Shown piece after piece: positions 1 to 10,761 of a stretch of 58,658 nucleotides of DNA. This stretch comes from Gammaproteobacteria bacterium (GTDB lineage Bacteria > Pseudomonadota > Gammaproteobacteria > SZUA-229). The stretch lies in the NCBI GenBank assembly GCA_026196035.1, contig JAPHQX010000041.1:1-58658 (forward strand), written 5' to 3'. Each line of letters starts with the position of its first letter. The first letter of the stretch is position 1. The position numbers were made by a program, and so were the translations under genes. The notes below the pieces were generated by a model. The model saw only the letters and a program-made list of their open reading frames with translations. It made no database searches and was not told the origin of the DNA.

Positions 1-1
1 C

Positions 2-328
2 AGCCTGGTAACAGGTACTGTAAGAGAAGTGGATGCTAAAGGCGCTATCATCGACCTGGGCGATGGCATAGAAGGTACTTTGCGTGCTTCTGAACTATCT
101 CGTGATCGTGTAGAAGATGCGCGTACAGTTCTGAAAGAAGGTGAAGAGATTGAAGCCAAGTTCCTGGGTGTGGATCGCAAGAGCCGCATGATTAACCTTT
201 CAATCAAGGCAAAAGACGCTGAAGAAGAGCAAAATGCTATAAAAGATTACTCTAGCTCAACAAATGCGCCTTCTGCGACCCTTGGAGACTTGCTGAAAGA
301 GCAAATGGATGCTAATAAAGATAGTTAA
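2..328 (+). CDS. rpsA: 30S ribosomal protein S1, C-terminal part (5' truncated by window)
   Basis: Open frame runs to the window start ([33 protein letters not shown]), S1 repeat motif; followed by ihfB as in many gammaproteobacteria. Confidence 0.93.
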   Translation, partial: SLVTGTVREVDAKGAIIDLGDGIEGTLRASELSRDRVEDARTVLKEGEEIEAKFLGVDRKSRMINLSIKAKDAEEEQNAIKDYSSSTNAPSATLGDLLKEQMDANKDS

Positions 329-398
329 ATAGTTAATAAATAAGAAATAACTGGTCAGGGACGACCTCTAAATAACAAAATTGATACGGGGATTTGAG

Positions 399-728
399 AT
401 GACAGAAGATTCAGCAATGAAATCAATGATGAAGTCTGAGCTTATTGAGCTGATGGCTCGTAAGCAGAATCATCTGGCATATAAGGACGTAGAACTCGCG
501 GTAAAAAGCCTTCTTGAGCAGATGAGTCATGCCCTGGCAGGCGGAGAACGTATCGAGATCCGTGGTTTTGGTAGCTTCAGTCTTCATTTTCGACCTCCTA
601 GAGCAGGCCGTAACCCTAAGACGGGTGATTCCGTATCATTACCGGGTAAATATGTCCCACATTTTAAGCCAGGCAAAGAGCTTAGAGAAAGGGTCAATGA
701 ATCTATAAAAAATCAGGCAGCTGAATAA
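399..728 (+). CDS. ihfB: Integration host factor subunit beta
   Basis: [16 protein letters not shown]...[48 protein letters not shown]; downstream of rpsA. Exact start uncertain (399 or an internal Met). Confidence 0.95.
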   Translation: MTEDSAMKSMMKSELIELMARKQNHLAYKDVELAVKSLLEQMSHALAGGERIEIRGFGSFSLHFRPPRAGRNPKTGDSVSLPGKYVPHFKPGKELRERVNESIKNQAAE

Positions 729-760
729 ATAAAAGCTGTTGAGAATTGCCCGTGGAGGGC

Positions 761-1051
761 ATGATGATTCGTATTGTCTCACTGCTGGTCGCTATTCCTG
801 TCGTCATTATCGTTGCGACATTTGCCTATCGTAATGCACAACTTGTCTCTATAGACTTATTCACTTCCAGATTCGATTTTCCTCTGGCAGGTATTCTTCT
901 GATTACCCTGTTTCTGGGTATTTTGACTGGCTTCCTGCTAAATGTTGTTGTTTTGCTCAGGCAGAAAAATAAAATACGCCAGCTTAATAAGCAAAGACAG
1001 GAAATGAGTAGTTTATCTGAAGTCTTAAAAACGGATCATAACAGGCTTTAA
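761..1051 (+). CDS. lapA: LapA family (lipopolysaccharide assembly protein A) inner membrane protein
   Basis: Two hydrophobic segments, followed directly by lapB; start chosen at ATG after GGAGG. Confidence 0.85.
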   Translation: MMIRIVSLLVAIPVVIIVATFAYRNAQLVSIDLFTSRFDFPLAGILLITLFLGILTGFLLNVVVLLRQKNKIRQLNKQRQEMSSLSEVLKTDHNRL

Positions 1052-2200
1052 ATGGAAAGCTTTATACAATGGCACTGGGTTGTATTAATACTGCTTGGAT
1101 TTATCCTCGGCTGGTTATTAGCAAAGCGTAGAAATAAAAAAACTCGACGTCAATTACGCTTTTCCTCTGACTATTTTCAGGGTTTAAATTACCTGCTTAA
1201 TGATGAGCAGGATAAGGCTATTGAAGTATTTCTGCAGTTGGTAGAGAGTGACTGGCAAACCATTGATACTCATTTGACGCTGGGCAGTATTTTTCGCCGC
1301 AAAGGTGAAATTGATAAAGCAATTAAATTACATCAGAGTCTATTAGCGCGCCCCTCTTTGCCTTCGGAATATAAGGTTAGAGTGCTTCTTGAACTGGGTC
1401 GAGACTATCAGCTAGCAGGCTGGCTAGATAGAGCAGAGGGCCTTTTTAATGAGGTGCTTAAAGATAGTGACTATACAGAAGAGGCACTCACTCATTTGAT
1501 GGATATTTATCAGCAGGAGCATGAGTGGGAGGAGGCCATAACGGTTGCTAAACGATATCAACGTGCAGCTAAGAATAATTTAAAAACTGTTATCGCTCAA
1601 TTTTATTGTGAACTAAGTGATCAGGAATATTCAAAAGGTGATTTAAAGGAATCTGAGGCACTGGCGGTACAGGGTCTGTCAATGGATGAAAATTGTGTTC
1701 GTGCTTCGATTATTCTAGGTAAGTTAGCTATACAGCGTGGACGTTATAAGAAAGCTATTCGATTTTTTAAGCAGGTAGAATTCCAGGATGTTGTATATTT
1801 ACCTCTGGTTGTTATTCATCTCATCGAGTGTTATAAAAATCAGTCAAATTTAAGGTCATTAATTTCATATCTTCGTTCGCTTGATGAAAAGTACGATTGT
1901 GTTTCTTTAACGCCTGTTATCGTTGATTTAATTAATGAAGTATATGATACATCATCTGCAATTGAGTATCTGTCTGTGCAAATGAAATTGAAGCCATCTC
2001 TTGATGGAATTCAAAAAATGCTGGAAATTAACTTATCCAGTATCGATGTTCAGGAAAATTATATTAAAGAGGTTATTGATCAGCTAATGCTGGATCAATC
2101 AGGTTATCAGTGTTCAAAATGTGGTTATACGGCAAAGACACTTTACTGGTTATGTCCAAGTTGTCATACATGGAGTGGCATGAAACCCCGGCATCAATAA
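1052..2200 (+). CDS. lapB: LapB/YciM tetratricopeptide protein with C-terminal rubredoxin-like zinc ribbon
   Basis: N-terminal TM, TPR-like repeats, C-terminal YQCSKCGYTAKTLYWLCPSCHTWSGMKP. Confidence 0.93.
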   Translation: MESFIQWHWVVLILLGFILGWLLAKRRNKKTRRQLRFSSDYFQGLNYLLNDEQDKAIEVFLQLVESDWQTIDTHLTLGSIFRRKGEIDKAIKLHQSLLARPSLPSEYKVRVLLELGRDYQLAGWLDRAEGLFNEVLKDSDYTEEALTHLMDIYQQEHEWEEAITVAKRYQRAAKNNLKTVIAQFYCELSDQEYSKGDLKESEALAVQGLSMDENCVRASIILGKLAIQRGRYKKAIRFFKQVEFQDVVYLPLVVIHLIECYKNQSNLRSLISYLRSLDEKYDCVSLTPVIVDLINEVYDTSSAIEYLSVQMKLKPSLDGIQKMLEINLSSIDVQENYIKEVIDQLMLDQSGYQCSKCGYTAKTLYWLCPSCHTWSGMKPRHQ

Positions 2201-2215
2201 GTTTAGAGAGATTTA

Positions 2216-2914
2216 ATGATAGATTCAAAAATAATTGTAGCGCTTGATTTCTCAGAAAAAAAAGAGGCACTGGATTTAATTTCAAAAATCGATCCAGCAT
2301 TATGTCGTTTGAAAGTGGGTAAAGAAATGTTTACTCATTATGGCCCTGCATTCATAGAAGAAATTCACAACAGGGGGTTTGAGGTTTTTCTTGATCTTAA
2401 GTATCACGATATTCCTAATACGGTTGCACGAACCTGTGAAGTTGCTGCCGATCTTGGTATCTGGATGCTAAATGTTCATTCTCAAGGTGGTCGGCGTATG
2501 ATGGAAGCAGCACTGGATGCTCTGGCTATAAGAAATCATCGTCCATTATTAATTGCGGTTACAGTTTTAACCAGTATGTCATCTAATGACCTTATGGATA
2601 TTGGCGTTAGTCAGTCGCCTGCCGATTATGCCTTACAGCTTGCAGGGTTAGCAAAAGATGCGGGGCTTGATGGGATTGTCTGCTCAGCACAGGAGGCTGT
2701 GACAATGAAGAAAAATCTGGGGCAGGATTTTCTTCTGGTGACACCGGGTATTCGTCCTGCAGGAAGTGCAGTAGATGATCAAAGACGAATTATGACGCCT
2801 TTAGAAGCGATCTCAGCGGGATCAGACTATCTGGTTATTGGCCGCCCCATAACCCAGAGCATTGACCCTGTTAGTGTTTTACGTACAATAAATTCAGAAA
2901 TTTCCCCATTGTAA
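2216..2914 (+). CDS. pyrF: Orotidine 5'-phosphate decarboxylase
   Basis: [14 protein letters not shown]...[14 protein letters not shown]...[23 protein letters not shown]. Confidence 0.97.
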   Translation: MIDSKIIVALDFSEKKEALDLISKIDPALCRLKVGKEMFTHYGPAFIEEIHNRGFEVFLDLKYHDIPNTVARTCEVAADLGIWMLNVHSQGGRRMMEAALDALAIRNHRPLLIAVTVLTSMSSNDLMDIGVSQSPADYALQLAGLAKDAGLDGIVCSAQEAVTMKKNLGQDFLLVTPGIRPAGSAVDDQRRIMTPLEAISAGSDYLVIGRPITQSIDPVSVLRTINSEISPL

Positions 2915-2971
2915 ATTATCTTCTGAGTTATTATCTTATGATCTCTTTTAAACCAGGGAGAGGGTATTGAG

Positions 2972-3241
2972 ATGAAAATCATTAAATTAATGTTAATGGG
3001 TATGATGTTGTTATTATCTGCGGCAACTTATGCTGGCTCAGTTGATATCAACAAGGCGGATGCAGAAACACTGTCAGAGCTTTCTGGAATAGGAGGCAAG
3101 AAAGCTCAGGCAATAGTAGATTATCGAAATGCTAATGGAGATTTCACTTCTGTCGATGATCTAACTAAGGTTAAGGGGATAAGTGTTAAGACAATAGAAA
3201 AAAATCGAGATAAAATTATTGTCAGTAAGATTAAGTCATAA
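2972..3241 (+). CDS. ComEA-like helix-hairpin-helix exported protein
   Basis: Signal peptide then VDINKADAETLSELSGIGGKKAQAIVDYR...GDFTSVDDLTKVKGI. Confidence 0.9.
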   Translation: MKIIKLMLMGMMLLLSAATYAGSVDINKADAETLSELSGIGGKKAQAIVDYRNANGDFTSVDDLTKVKGISVKTIEKNRDKIIVSKIKS

Positions 3242-3265
3242 ATTTATTTCAATATAGCAATAAAT

Positions 3266-3297
3266 TTAAGCCTCGTAAATTACGAGGCTTTTTTTAT
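3266..3297 (+). terminator. Rho-independent terminator after the ComEA-like gene
   Basis: AAGCCTCGTAAATTACGAGGCTTTTTTT: hairpin plus T-run. Confidence 0.88.
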
Positions 3298-3335
3298 GTA
3301 TAATAATCTATACAAAAAATATTGAGGTAAGACTT

Positions 3336-3992
3336 GTGGATGTCGGTTTCTGGAAACAAAGATGGAAAGACAGGCAGACAGGTTTTCATCTGGCGGCTGT
3401 AAATCCATATTTAATTAGCTGCTGGGATTTTCTTTCTATTAATCAGCAAGCAACTGTATTTGTTCCATTATGCGGTAAATCACTTGATATCATCTGGCTG
3501 GCTAGTCTCGGACTCAATGTAATAGGAGTTGAATGCAGTAAGATTGCGATACAGGCATTTTTTGATGAAAACCAGTTAAATTATCAACAGGCTAAATATA
3601 ATAATTTTACGGCTTACACTAGTGATAATATTCGTTTGCTTCAAGGTGATTATTTTTCATTAGTTAGTGAAGTAATACAGGAAGTATCAGTGGTCTATGA
3701 TCGAGCATCTCTTGTCGCGATGCCAGTCGATATGCGTAAAAGATATGTCGATAAACAAAATGAAATACTACCTGAATCAGTAAAGATATTACTAGTTACA
3801 CTGGAGTATGATCAGTTACTGATGAATGGGCCGCCTTTCTCTGTTTCTCAGAATGAGATAATGAATCTATATCAGAATAGATATAATGTGAAACAACTAT
3901 TGTCTAATAATATTCTTGATGCGGAACCACGCTTTAAGCAGCGAGGACTTGATTATCTAAACGAGTCAGTTTATCTATTGGAGCCTAAATAG
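3336..3992 (+). CDS. tpm: Thiopurine S-methyltransferase family protein (GTG start)
   Basis: FWKQRWKDRQTGFHLAAVNPYL...VFVPLCGKSLDIIWLASLGLNVIGVECSKIA. Confidence 0.9.
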   Translation: MDVGFWKQRWKDRQTGFHLAAVNPYLISCWDFLSINQQATVFVPLCGKSLDIIWLASLGLNVIGVECSKIAIQAFFDENQLNYQQAKYNNFTAYTSDNIRLLQGDYFSLVSEVIQEVSVVYDRASLVAMPVDMRKRYVDKQNEILPESVKILLVTLEYDQLLMNGPPFSVSQNEIMNLYQNRYNVKQLLSNNILDAEPRFKQRGLDYLNESVYLLEPK

Positions 3993-4013
3993 TCGTTATA
4001 TCAGGTTTTTCTA

Positions 4014-6407
4014 TCAAAAGTTTCTGACTGTTGAGATATTACTAGCCTTCCGCATTTTTGCATATTCACATAATTTTTTCATAAGCCTGTCATTTAAACT
4101 GTCTTTCTCAAAATTCCCGTCAATCAGTTCTTCACCTGCTGGCAGGTCTGTCAATACTTCGAGTGCTTGCTCGTAGTGATTAACGGGATAGATATGAAAT
4201 TGTTTACTTTCGATAGCGTCGATAACATCTTTTCTTAGTAGAAGATTCATAACATTAACCTGAGGGATGATGCAGCCCTGGTTTCCCGTTAAACCTCTCT
4301 GTTTACAGATATCAAAGAAACCTTCAATTTTTTCATTTACACCACCTATAGCCTGAACGTAGCCTTGTTGATTTAGAGAGCCTGTTACAGCAAATGACTG
4401 TTTTAAGGGTATGTTGGTTAGTGCTGAAATAAGAACGCATAGTTCAGCTAATGAGGCACTATCACCATCGATACGTCCATAAGACTGTTCGAATGCGATA
4501 CTGGCGGAAAAGGATAATGGGGTATCTTTGGTATAGCGATTGGCCAGTAGGGCTGAAAGAATTAAAACACCTTTATCATGTATCGATCCACTCAAGTCAA
4601 CTTCCCGTTCGATGTTTATAATCGACCCATCGCCGAGATGTACTGATGCGGTGATTCTGGATGGTTGTCCAAAGCTGTATTTGCCGACTTCATAAACGGA
4701 AAGGCCATTGATTAAACCAACAGCTTCTCCATCAGTATCGATAAGTAAAGTGCCTCTCTGAATGTCTTTCTGTATAAGTTTCTGTATTCGTTCGGTGCGC
4801 TCAATTTGTGCATCAATTGCGAGTTGAACATCATCGTATGTTATGTGTTGATGATCTGATTGCATGGCCCAGTATTGAGTTTCAATTAATAAATCATCAA
4901 TTGTTCTCAGGCGTGTAGAGAGGATTTCTGAATTATTTGCTATGCGAGAACTAAATTCTATTAGCCTGGCTACTGCACCTGCTTCAAGATCTCGTAAATT
5001 ATGTTTTCGTGCTCTTGATGCAATGAGTCTTGCGTATAACAGGATGTTTTCATCCTGTCTTGGCATTTCTTCATCAAAATCAGCTTCAACTTTAAATAGT
5101 TCCGCAAAATCAGGGTCCATTTCATGAAGCATATAATAAGTAATACGATTACCGAGTAATATAACTTTAATTCGTAGTGGGATGGGTTCTGGTTCAAGTG
5201 TAATGGTGGTGTCTGTATTCAAAACCTGATCTAGTGATTCAATTTTAACTTTCTTTGCATAAAGCGATCGTTTTAAAGCATCCCAGGCATGGGGTATGCT
5301 GAGAATCTTATGTGCATCAATAACCAGGTAGCCGCCATTTGCATCAAGCAGGGCGCCAGATTTAACTAGTGTAAAATTAGTTGAAGGGCCAGTAGATCGA
5401 TTTTCATATTCGATACGACCAATTAAATTATGATAAGTTGGGTTATCAAGATATATAACAGGTGAACCATTCTTCTTGCTGCTATCAACAATGAGATTTA
5501 CCTGGTAACGTATTAATGCATTACTTTTTGTTGTTGAATCTGATGAGGATTCTTCATCTTCAGATTCAACAAAAAATTCGAGATGATCAAGCACATCTTC
5601 CTGAGTTGCTTTTAAGTAATTAACAACATGTTTAAAAGCTTTATAACGTCGTTTAACATCTTTAATGAGATTGTTTGTTGCAAATAAAACAACTTTCCGA
5701 TTAAGCTTCTTGAGTTTTATATTATGTTCTCGTCTCTGTCTTGATATCTCTGGAACAAGGTAATCAAGCTCATCCTGAAAACTTTCTATTTTACTATCAA
5801 TAATGTCTTTTTCGTCATCGGGTAGATTTTCATATTCTTCTTCCGATAACTCAATGCCGTTTTTCATTGGCATTAACATGAAACCTGACGGTGTTTGAGT
5901 GAGAGCGATATTCTGGCTCTCGGCTCTTTCAACGTGCTTATCAATTAAAGAGGCCTGCTTTTTTGCAAAGATTTTTTCTATCTGTTGTACCTGATCCTGG
6001 TATTCTGATGCTTCAAATGCAGCATTGATGGCCTTACCGATGTCTTCGACCAGGTTTTTCATGTCTTTTTTAAATAACTTGCCCTGTCCAGCGGGTAATT
6101 TGAGTGCATAGGGTTTGTAATCCTGTTCGTAATTACGGACATAGCACCAGTCCGCGGGGACATCTTCAGCTGCTGATTTTTGTGCCAGATATTTACGTAT
6201 AATGCCATGTTTGCCCAGACCTGATGGTCCCATGACATAAAGGTTATAGCCTCTATGATGAACGCCTATGCCAAATTCAACAGCTTTAAGTGCCCGTTCC
6301 TGTCCAACGATACCCGGTGGATCTTCTAACTCTGCAGTGGTGTCAAAGGGGAGTGACTCTGCCGTACAGGCGGGTCGTAGCTGATTAGCGGTAAGTGATT
6401 TAATCAT
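4014..6407 (-). CDS. AAA/Lon-type ATP-dependent protease (YcbZ/LonB-like family)
   Basis: GPSGLGKHG P-loop-like motif; C-terminal Lon proteolytic domain with GDSASLAELCVLISALTNIPLKQSFAVTGSLNQQGYVQAIGGVNEKIEGFF. Confidence 0.9.
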   Translation of the reverse strand: MIKSLTANQLRPACTAESLPFDTTAELEDPPGIVGQERALKAVEFGIGVHHRGYNLYVMGPSGLGKHGIIRKYLAQKSAAEDVPADWCYVRNYEQDYKPYALKLPAGQGKLFKKDMKNLVEDIGKAINAAFEASEYQDQVQQIEKIFAKKQASLIDKHVERAESQNIALTQTPSGFMLMPMKNGIELSEEEYENLPDDEKDIIDSKIESFQDELDYLVPEISRQRREHNIKLKKLNRKVVLFATNNLIKDVKRRYKAFKHVVNYLKATQEDVLDHLEFFVESEDEESSSDSTTKSNALIRYQVNLIVDSSKKNGSPVIYLDNPTYHNLIGRIEYENRSTGPSTNFTLVKSGALLDANGGYLVIDAHKILSIPHAWDALKRSLYAKKVKIESLDQVLNTDTTITLEPEPIPLRIKVILLGNRITYYMLHEMDPDFAELFKVEADFDEEMPRQDENILLYARLIASRARKHNLRDLEAGAVARLIEFSSRIANNSEILSTRLRTIDDLLIETQYWAMQSDHQHITYDDVQLAIDAQIERTERIQKLIQKDIQRGTLLIDTDGEAVGLINGLSVYEVGKYSFGQPSRITASVHLGDGSIINIEREVDLSGSIHDKGVLILSALLANRYTKDTPLSFSASIAFEQSYGRIDGDSASLAELCVLISALTNIPLKQSFAVTGSLNQQGYVQAIGGVNEKIEGFFDICKQRGLTGNQGCIIPQVNVMNLLLRKDVIDAIESKQFHIYPVNHYEQALEVLTDLPAGEELIDGNFEKDSLNDRLMKKLCEYAKMRKASNISTVRNF

Positions 6408-6509
6408 TGTAAATTTTGGTTTTTATAATCTGTTGAATAATGTTATTTTGGCACAAAATGTAAGCCTCAAGTACAATTCATATCAAAATAAATTAAATTG
6501 GATCATTCT

Positions 6510-9443
6510 ATGACCGCAGTTGCGTTACAACCCCATAATACACACCCATCATTTGAATGGCTAAGAAGTGAGCCTGTTGAATCATTAAATCTCGTAGTGG
6601 AAGAGTACAGGCACATTAAAACCGGTGCTTTACATTATCATCTTGCTGCAGATTTTTCAGAAAACGTATTCCTTGTGGCTTTACGTACGGTGCCCATAGA
6701 CTCTAAAGGCGTTGCGCACATCCTTGAACATACTGCTTTGTGTGGTAGTCAGCATTATCCGGTTCGTGATCCTTTTTTTATGATGATACGACGTTCTCTC
6801 AATACCTTTATGAATGCGTTTACCAGTAGTGACTGGACAGCTTATCCTTTCGCAAGCCAGAATCGTAAGGATTTTAATAACTTGATGGATGTGTATCTGG
6901 ATGCTGTTTTTTTCTCTACCCTGGACGAACTCGATTTTGCCCAGGAAGGTCATAGATATGAGTTTGAAACCCCGGATGATGCCTCTACCAATCTGGTATA
7001 TAAGGGTGTTGTTTTTAATGAGATGAAAGGTGCTATGAGCTCGTCTGTGAGCACACTGTGGCAGACATTGACTGAGCATCTCTATCCAACTACGACTTAT
7101 CATTACAACAGTGGTGGTGACCCTGAAGATATTCCTGATTTAAGTTATGCTGAGCTAATAGCTTTCTATAAAAAACATTACCACCCCTCTAATGCTGTGT
7201 TCATGACTTTTGGCGATATCCCGGCCTATGAACACCAGCAGAAATTCGAAGACAGAGCATTATCTCAATTCACAAAACTGGATGAAGAGATCCAGGTTGA
7301 AAAAGAACAACGTTATACTGAGCCTAAACGTGTAGAAGATAGTTATGCTTCAGATGAAGAAGATACCAGTGAAAAAACACATATTGTCCTGGCCTGGTTG
7401 CTGGGAGAAAGCTCGTCCTTATTAGATATGTTACGCGCTCATCTTATGTCCAGTGTGCTTCTGGATAACAGTGCGTCACCTTTGCGTTATCAACTGGAAA
7501 GAACTGATTTAGGTACTGCACCTTCACCTATGTGTGGGCTGGAAGATTCCAATCGTGAAATGAGCTTTATGTGTGGGGTGGAAGGGTCAAACCCGGAAAA
7601 TACAATCGCTGTTGAAGAGCTGGTAATAAATACCTTGCAGGATGTTGTTGAAAAAGGCGTTCCACAGGAACGTGTAGAAGCTGTATTACATCAACTGGAA
7701 TTAGGGCAGCGAGAAATAGGCGGTGATGGTTATCCCTTTGGTCTACAGCTTATTTTGAATGGTCTGCCCGCCGCTATTCATCGTGGTGACCCTGTTGCCG
7801 TATTAAATCTGGATCCTGTGCTTGAACAGTTAAGAGAAGATATACAGAACCCTGATTTTATAAAAAATCTGGTCAGAACCCATCTTCTGGATAATCAGCA
7901 TAGACTCACTTTAACAATGAAGCCAGATAAGCAGCTCAGTCAGAAACGTGAAAAGGCAGAAGCGGATAAACTGGCGGTTATTAAACAACAGCTAAGCCCG
8001 GAAGAAACTCAAAATATTATAGAAATAGCAGCGAAACTACTTGAAAGGCAAAATACTGAAGATGATCCTGATGTTCTGCCTAAAGTAGGGCTGCAGGATA
8101 TTCCTGCTGAATTACATGTGCCTGAAGGTTCAATTAATGAAATAAATGGGCTACCTGTAAATTATTATGAACAGGGTACTAATGGTTTAATTTACCAGCA
8201 AGTTATCATTAACCTGCCTCAGCTGGATAATGACTTGCTGGATGTACTGCCATATTACACTTATTGCCTCACTGAACTGGGTTGTGCGGATAATGATTAT
8301 CTAAGTATGCAGGACTGGCAATCAAAAGTGAGTGGAGGTGTTAACGCCTATACCTCAACCCGAGGTCAGATTGATAATGTACAGTCAATTAGTGGTCATT
8401 TTGTCTTATCGGCGAAAGCACTGGCCAGAAATCATCAGGAGTTAAATAAACTGATGCAGCAAACACTCGAGGCTGTGCGCTTTGATGAATACGAACGTAT
8501 ACGCGAGTTAATAGCGCAGAAAAGAGCCAGTAGAGAGCAGAGCATAACAGGGCATGGTCATAGCCTCGCCATGACAGCGGCCTGTAGTGGCATGAGTCCT
8601 GGCTCAGCCCTGTCGCATCGACTGGATGGTTTAGCGGGTATTGAATACATTAAACAGCTTGATGATGATATTAATCAGCAGTCCAGCCTTATAAACCTGG
8701 CCGAAAAGTTTCAGGCTATTCACTCTAAAGTATTAAGTTCGGCGAGACAGTATTTATTGATTGCTGAAGAAGATCTAAAAAATCAGCTAGAAGACGATAT
8801 TGCTAATATCTGGCCTGTTATCGAGCAGGTCAAGAGTAAAGACTTTACATTGCCGGAAATTAACAAACAGATTAAGCAGGCATGGATTACCAGTACACAG
8901 GTTAATTTTTGTGCAAAAGCTTATCAAACTGTTCCGGTTGAGCACGATGATGCACCGGCATTAGCTGTACTGGGCGGTTTTTTGCGTAATGGTTTTCTGC
9001 ATAGGGTCATTCGAGAACAGGGTGGTGCTTATGGTGGTGGTGCTAGTCATGATTCAGCCAATGCCTGTTTTAGATTTTATTCCTATCGTGACCCAAGATT
9101 TATAGATACCTTCAATGATTTTGATCGATCGATTGACTGGTTGTTAACGGCTGATCATGAATATCGTCAGCTTGAAGAAGCTATACTCGGAGTTATTAGT
9201 AGTATGGATAAACCGGGTTCACCGGCCGGTGAAGCCAAACAGGCATTCCATAATAATCTTTATGGACGTAGTAAAGAGCAGAGGCAGAGATTCAGACAAA
9301 AAGTTATTAATGTCACAATTGATGACCTTAAGCGTGTAGGCGAAACCTATTTGCAGTCAGAAAAAGCCAGTATTGCGGTTGTTACTAATAAAAATCATGA
9401 AAAAGATGCAGATCAAATGGGAATGGACATTAACAGGCTTTAA
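6510..9443 (+). CDS. M16C (PreP/insulinase-like) zinc metallopeptidase
   Basis: HILEHTALCGSQHYPVRDPFFMM inverted zinc motif HxxEH; length about 977 aa; GGAYGGGAS in C-terminal half. Confidence 0.93.
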   Translation: MTAVALQPHNTHPSFEWLRSEPVESLNLVVEEYRHIKTGALHYHLAADFSENVFLVALRTVPIDSKGVAHILEHTALCGSQHYPVRDPFFMMIRRSLNTFMNAFTSSDWTAYPFASQNRKDFNNLMDVYLDAVFFSTLDELDFAQEGHRYEFETPDDASTNLVYKGVVFNEMKGAMSSSVSTLWQTLTEHLYPTTTYHYNSGGDPEDIPDLSYAELIAFYKKHYHPSNAVFMTFGDIPAYEHQQKFEDRALSQFTKLDEEIQVEKEQRYTEPKRVEDSYASDEEDTSEKTHIVLAWLLGESSSLLDMLRAHLMSSVLLDNSASPLRYQLERTDLGTAPSPMCGLEDSNREMSFMCGVEGSNPENTIAVEELVINTLQDVVEKGVPQERVEAVLHQLELGQREIGGDGYPFGLQLILNGLPAAIHRGDPVAVLNLDPVLEQLREDIQNPDFIKNLVRTHLLDNQHRLTLTMKPDKQLSQKREKAEADKLAVIKQQLSPEETQNIIEIAAKLLERQNTEDDPDVLPKVGLQDIPAELHVPEGSINEINGLPVNYYEQGTNGLIYQQVIINLPQLDNDLLDVLPYYTYCLTELGCADNDYLSMQDWQSKVSGGVNAYTSTRGQIDNVQSISGHFVLSAKALARNHQELNKLMQQTLEAVRFDEYERIRELIAQKRASREQSITGHGHSLAMTAACSGMSPGSALSHRLDGLAGIEYIKQLDDDINQQSSLINLAEKFQAIHSKVLSSARQYLLIAEEDLKNQLEDDIANIWPVIEQVKSKDFTLPEINKQIKQAWITSTQVNFCAKAYQTVPVEHDDAPALAVLGGFLRNGFLHRVIREQGGAYGGGASHDSANACFRFYSYRDPRFIDTFNDFDRSIDWLLTADHEYRQLEEAILGVISSMDKPGSPAGEAKQAFHNNLYGRSKEQRQRFRQKVINVTIDDLKRVGETYLQSEKASIAVVTNKNHEKDADQMGMDINRL

Positions 9444-9453
9444 CTCATCAATC

Positions 9454-9471
9454 GCTTTCAAGGATGAAAGC
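9454..9471 (+). other. Short hairpin downstream of the M16C peptidase gene (possible weak terminator)
   Basis: GCTTTCA-AGGA-TGAAAGC, 7-bp stem, no clean T-tract. Confidence 0.3.
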
Positions 9472-9710
9472 ATCATTAATTTTCAGCAGTATTCTATTTC
9501 TTATCTATAATTGCTAAATGTAAAAAATATTTCAATACTGTGTCGAAAGTCTTTACATAAATCGATTTAATATGTTTTGTGTAAATGGCACATAGTTTGT
9601 AACTCACTGATTAATAAGGGTTAAAATATTTCTGGTATGGATTATGCCTAATATATTATTCAGTAATATCTGTTAATTAAATGTGTATAAAATTTTACAC
9701 TTATTAAATT

Positions 9711-10007
9711 ATGTCTGGGGCAGATATTTATATATTGTTGTTGATATTTGAATTGCGGATCTCATATGCGCAATCCCTCAAGGATAAGAGGCGAGTTATA
9801 AAAGGCTTAAAAGATCGCTTATCCAGTCGTTTTAATATTTCAATAGCCGAACTGGGTGAGCTTGATAACTGGAATCAATCGATTTTAGGTGTTGTATTAA
9901 TTGCTAATGACAGAAAGTATCTTGACGGACAGGCAAGCCTTATTGAATCAATGATACTGGAAGTTAGAAATATTGAGTTAATTACAGTTTCGAAGGAGTG
10001 GTTGTAA
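9711..10007 (+). CDS. DUF503 family protein
   Basis: ELRISYAQSLKDKRRVIKGLKDRLSSRFNISIAELGELDNWNQSILGVVLIANDRKY. Confidence 0.88.
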   Translation: MSGADIYILLLIFELRISYAQSLKDKRRVIKGLKDRLSSRFNISIAELGELDNWNQSILGVVLIANDRKYLDGQASLIESMILEVRNIELITVSKEWL

Positions 10008-10054
10008 TAATAGGATAAAAATAATAAAAAAATTATTATAAGGCTTCAAATAAA

Positions 10055-10564
10055 ATGATTAAAAAACTATTACTTGTTAGACACGCATCCTCTGATTATG
10101 CAGAACTGGGTTTAAAAGATATAGACCGTACCTTGAATGAAACTGGAATTCAGCAGGCTCATTCGATGGCGAATTATGTGAAGGATAAAGGTGTATGCCC
10201 TGATCTTCTTATTGTTAGCCCTGCTGTACGCACACGAAAAACAGCCTTATTCTTTGTTGATTCTTTTGGTATAGGTGAAAATAAAATTAACCTGGTTGAT
10301 GATGTCTATGAAGCAGAACCAGAAACACTGCTGGAAATAATTAGAAATGTAAGTAATGAGATTGAGACATTAATGCTGGTTGGGCACAATCCTTCTATTG
10401 CATTGTTGTCCAGTTATCTCTCTAATGAAATTATTGAGCAGGTACCTACCTGTGGTATTGTTGATTTAATATTTGATCTTGATGACTGGGCAGGGATTTC
10501 CAGGGGGAGTGGTGAACTTATTAGTCTACAATCGCCTGAAACAGTATTAAGTCAGGGAATGTAG
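10055..10564 (+). CDS. sixA: SixA-type phosphohistidine phosphatase (histidine phosphatase superfamily)
   Basis: LLLVRHASSDYAE (RH motif), VSPAVRTRKTA, LMLVGHNPSIALL. Confidence 0.88.
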   Translation: MIKKLLLVRHASSDYAELGLKDIDRTLNETGIQQAHSMANYVKDKGVCPDLLIVSPAVRTRKTALFFVDSFGIGENKINLVDDVYEAEPETLLEIIRNVSNEIETLMLVGHNPSIALLSSYLSNEIIEQVPTCGIVDLIFDLDDWAGISRGSGELISLQSPETVLSQGM

Positions 10565-10569
10565 CAGAA

Positions 10570-10761
10570 TTAATTACGTTTTTCGTAGATGGCCATGATC
10601 GCTTTTAATTCTTTTAGTAAAGCGATGAGTTCATCACATGATAGATGAGTGGTTTGTTCGACCGTTATTCCATTTTCTAGAGCATCAATAATGTCTGATA
10701 CTGATGTACATCCCTGATGGCATATGGCTTCAACAGCTTTTGATATATTATCTTCGTTCAT
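10570..10761 (-). CDS. Small uncharacterised protein (63 aa), overlapping the thioredoxin-fold gene
   Basis: ORF trimmed to internal ATG at 10761: MNEDNISKAVEAICHQGCTSVSDIIDALENG...ALLKELKAIMAIYEKRN; overlaps 3' end of upstream gene by 14 nt. Confidence 0.65.
   Translation of the reverse strand: MNEDNISKAVEAICHQGCTSVSDIIDALENGITVEQTTHLSCDELIALLKELKAIMAIYEKRN

Noticed and set aside
6681-7103. 140-aa antisense ORF inside the M16C peptidase gene
   Set aside because: Fully contained in a strongly supported gene on the other strand, with no recognisable motif.
9580-9610. TGGCACATAGTTTGTA, sigma54-like sequence upstream of the DUF503 gene
   Set aside because: The -24 half fits but the -12 half is TTGTA rather than TTGC, and no enhancer-binding regulator is nearby; too weak to call.
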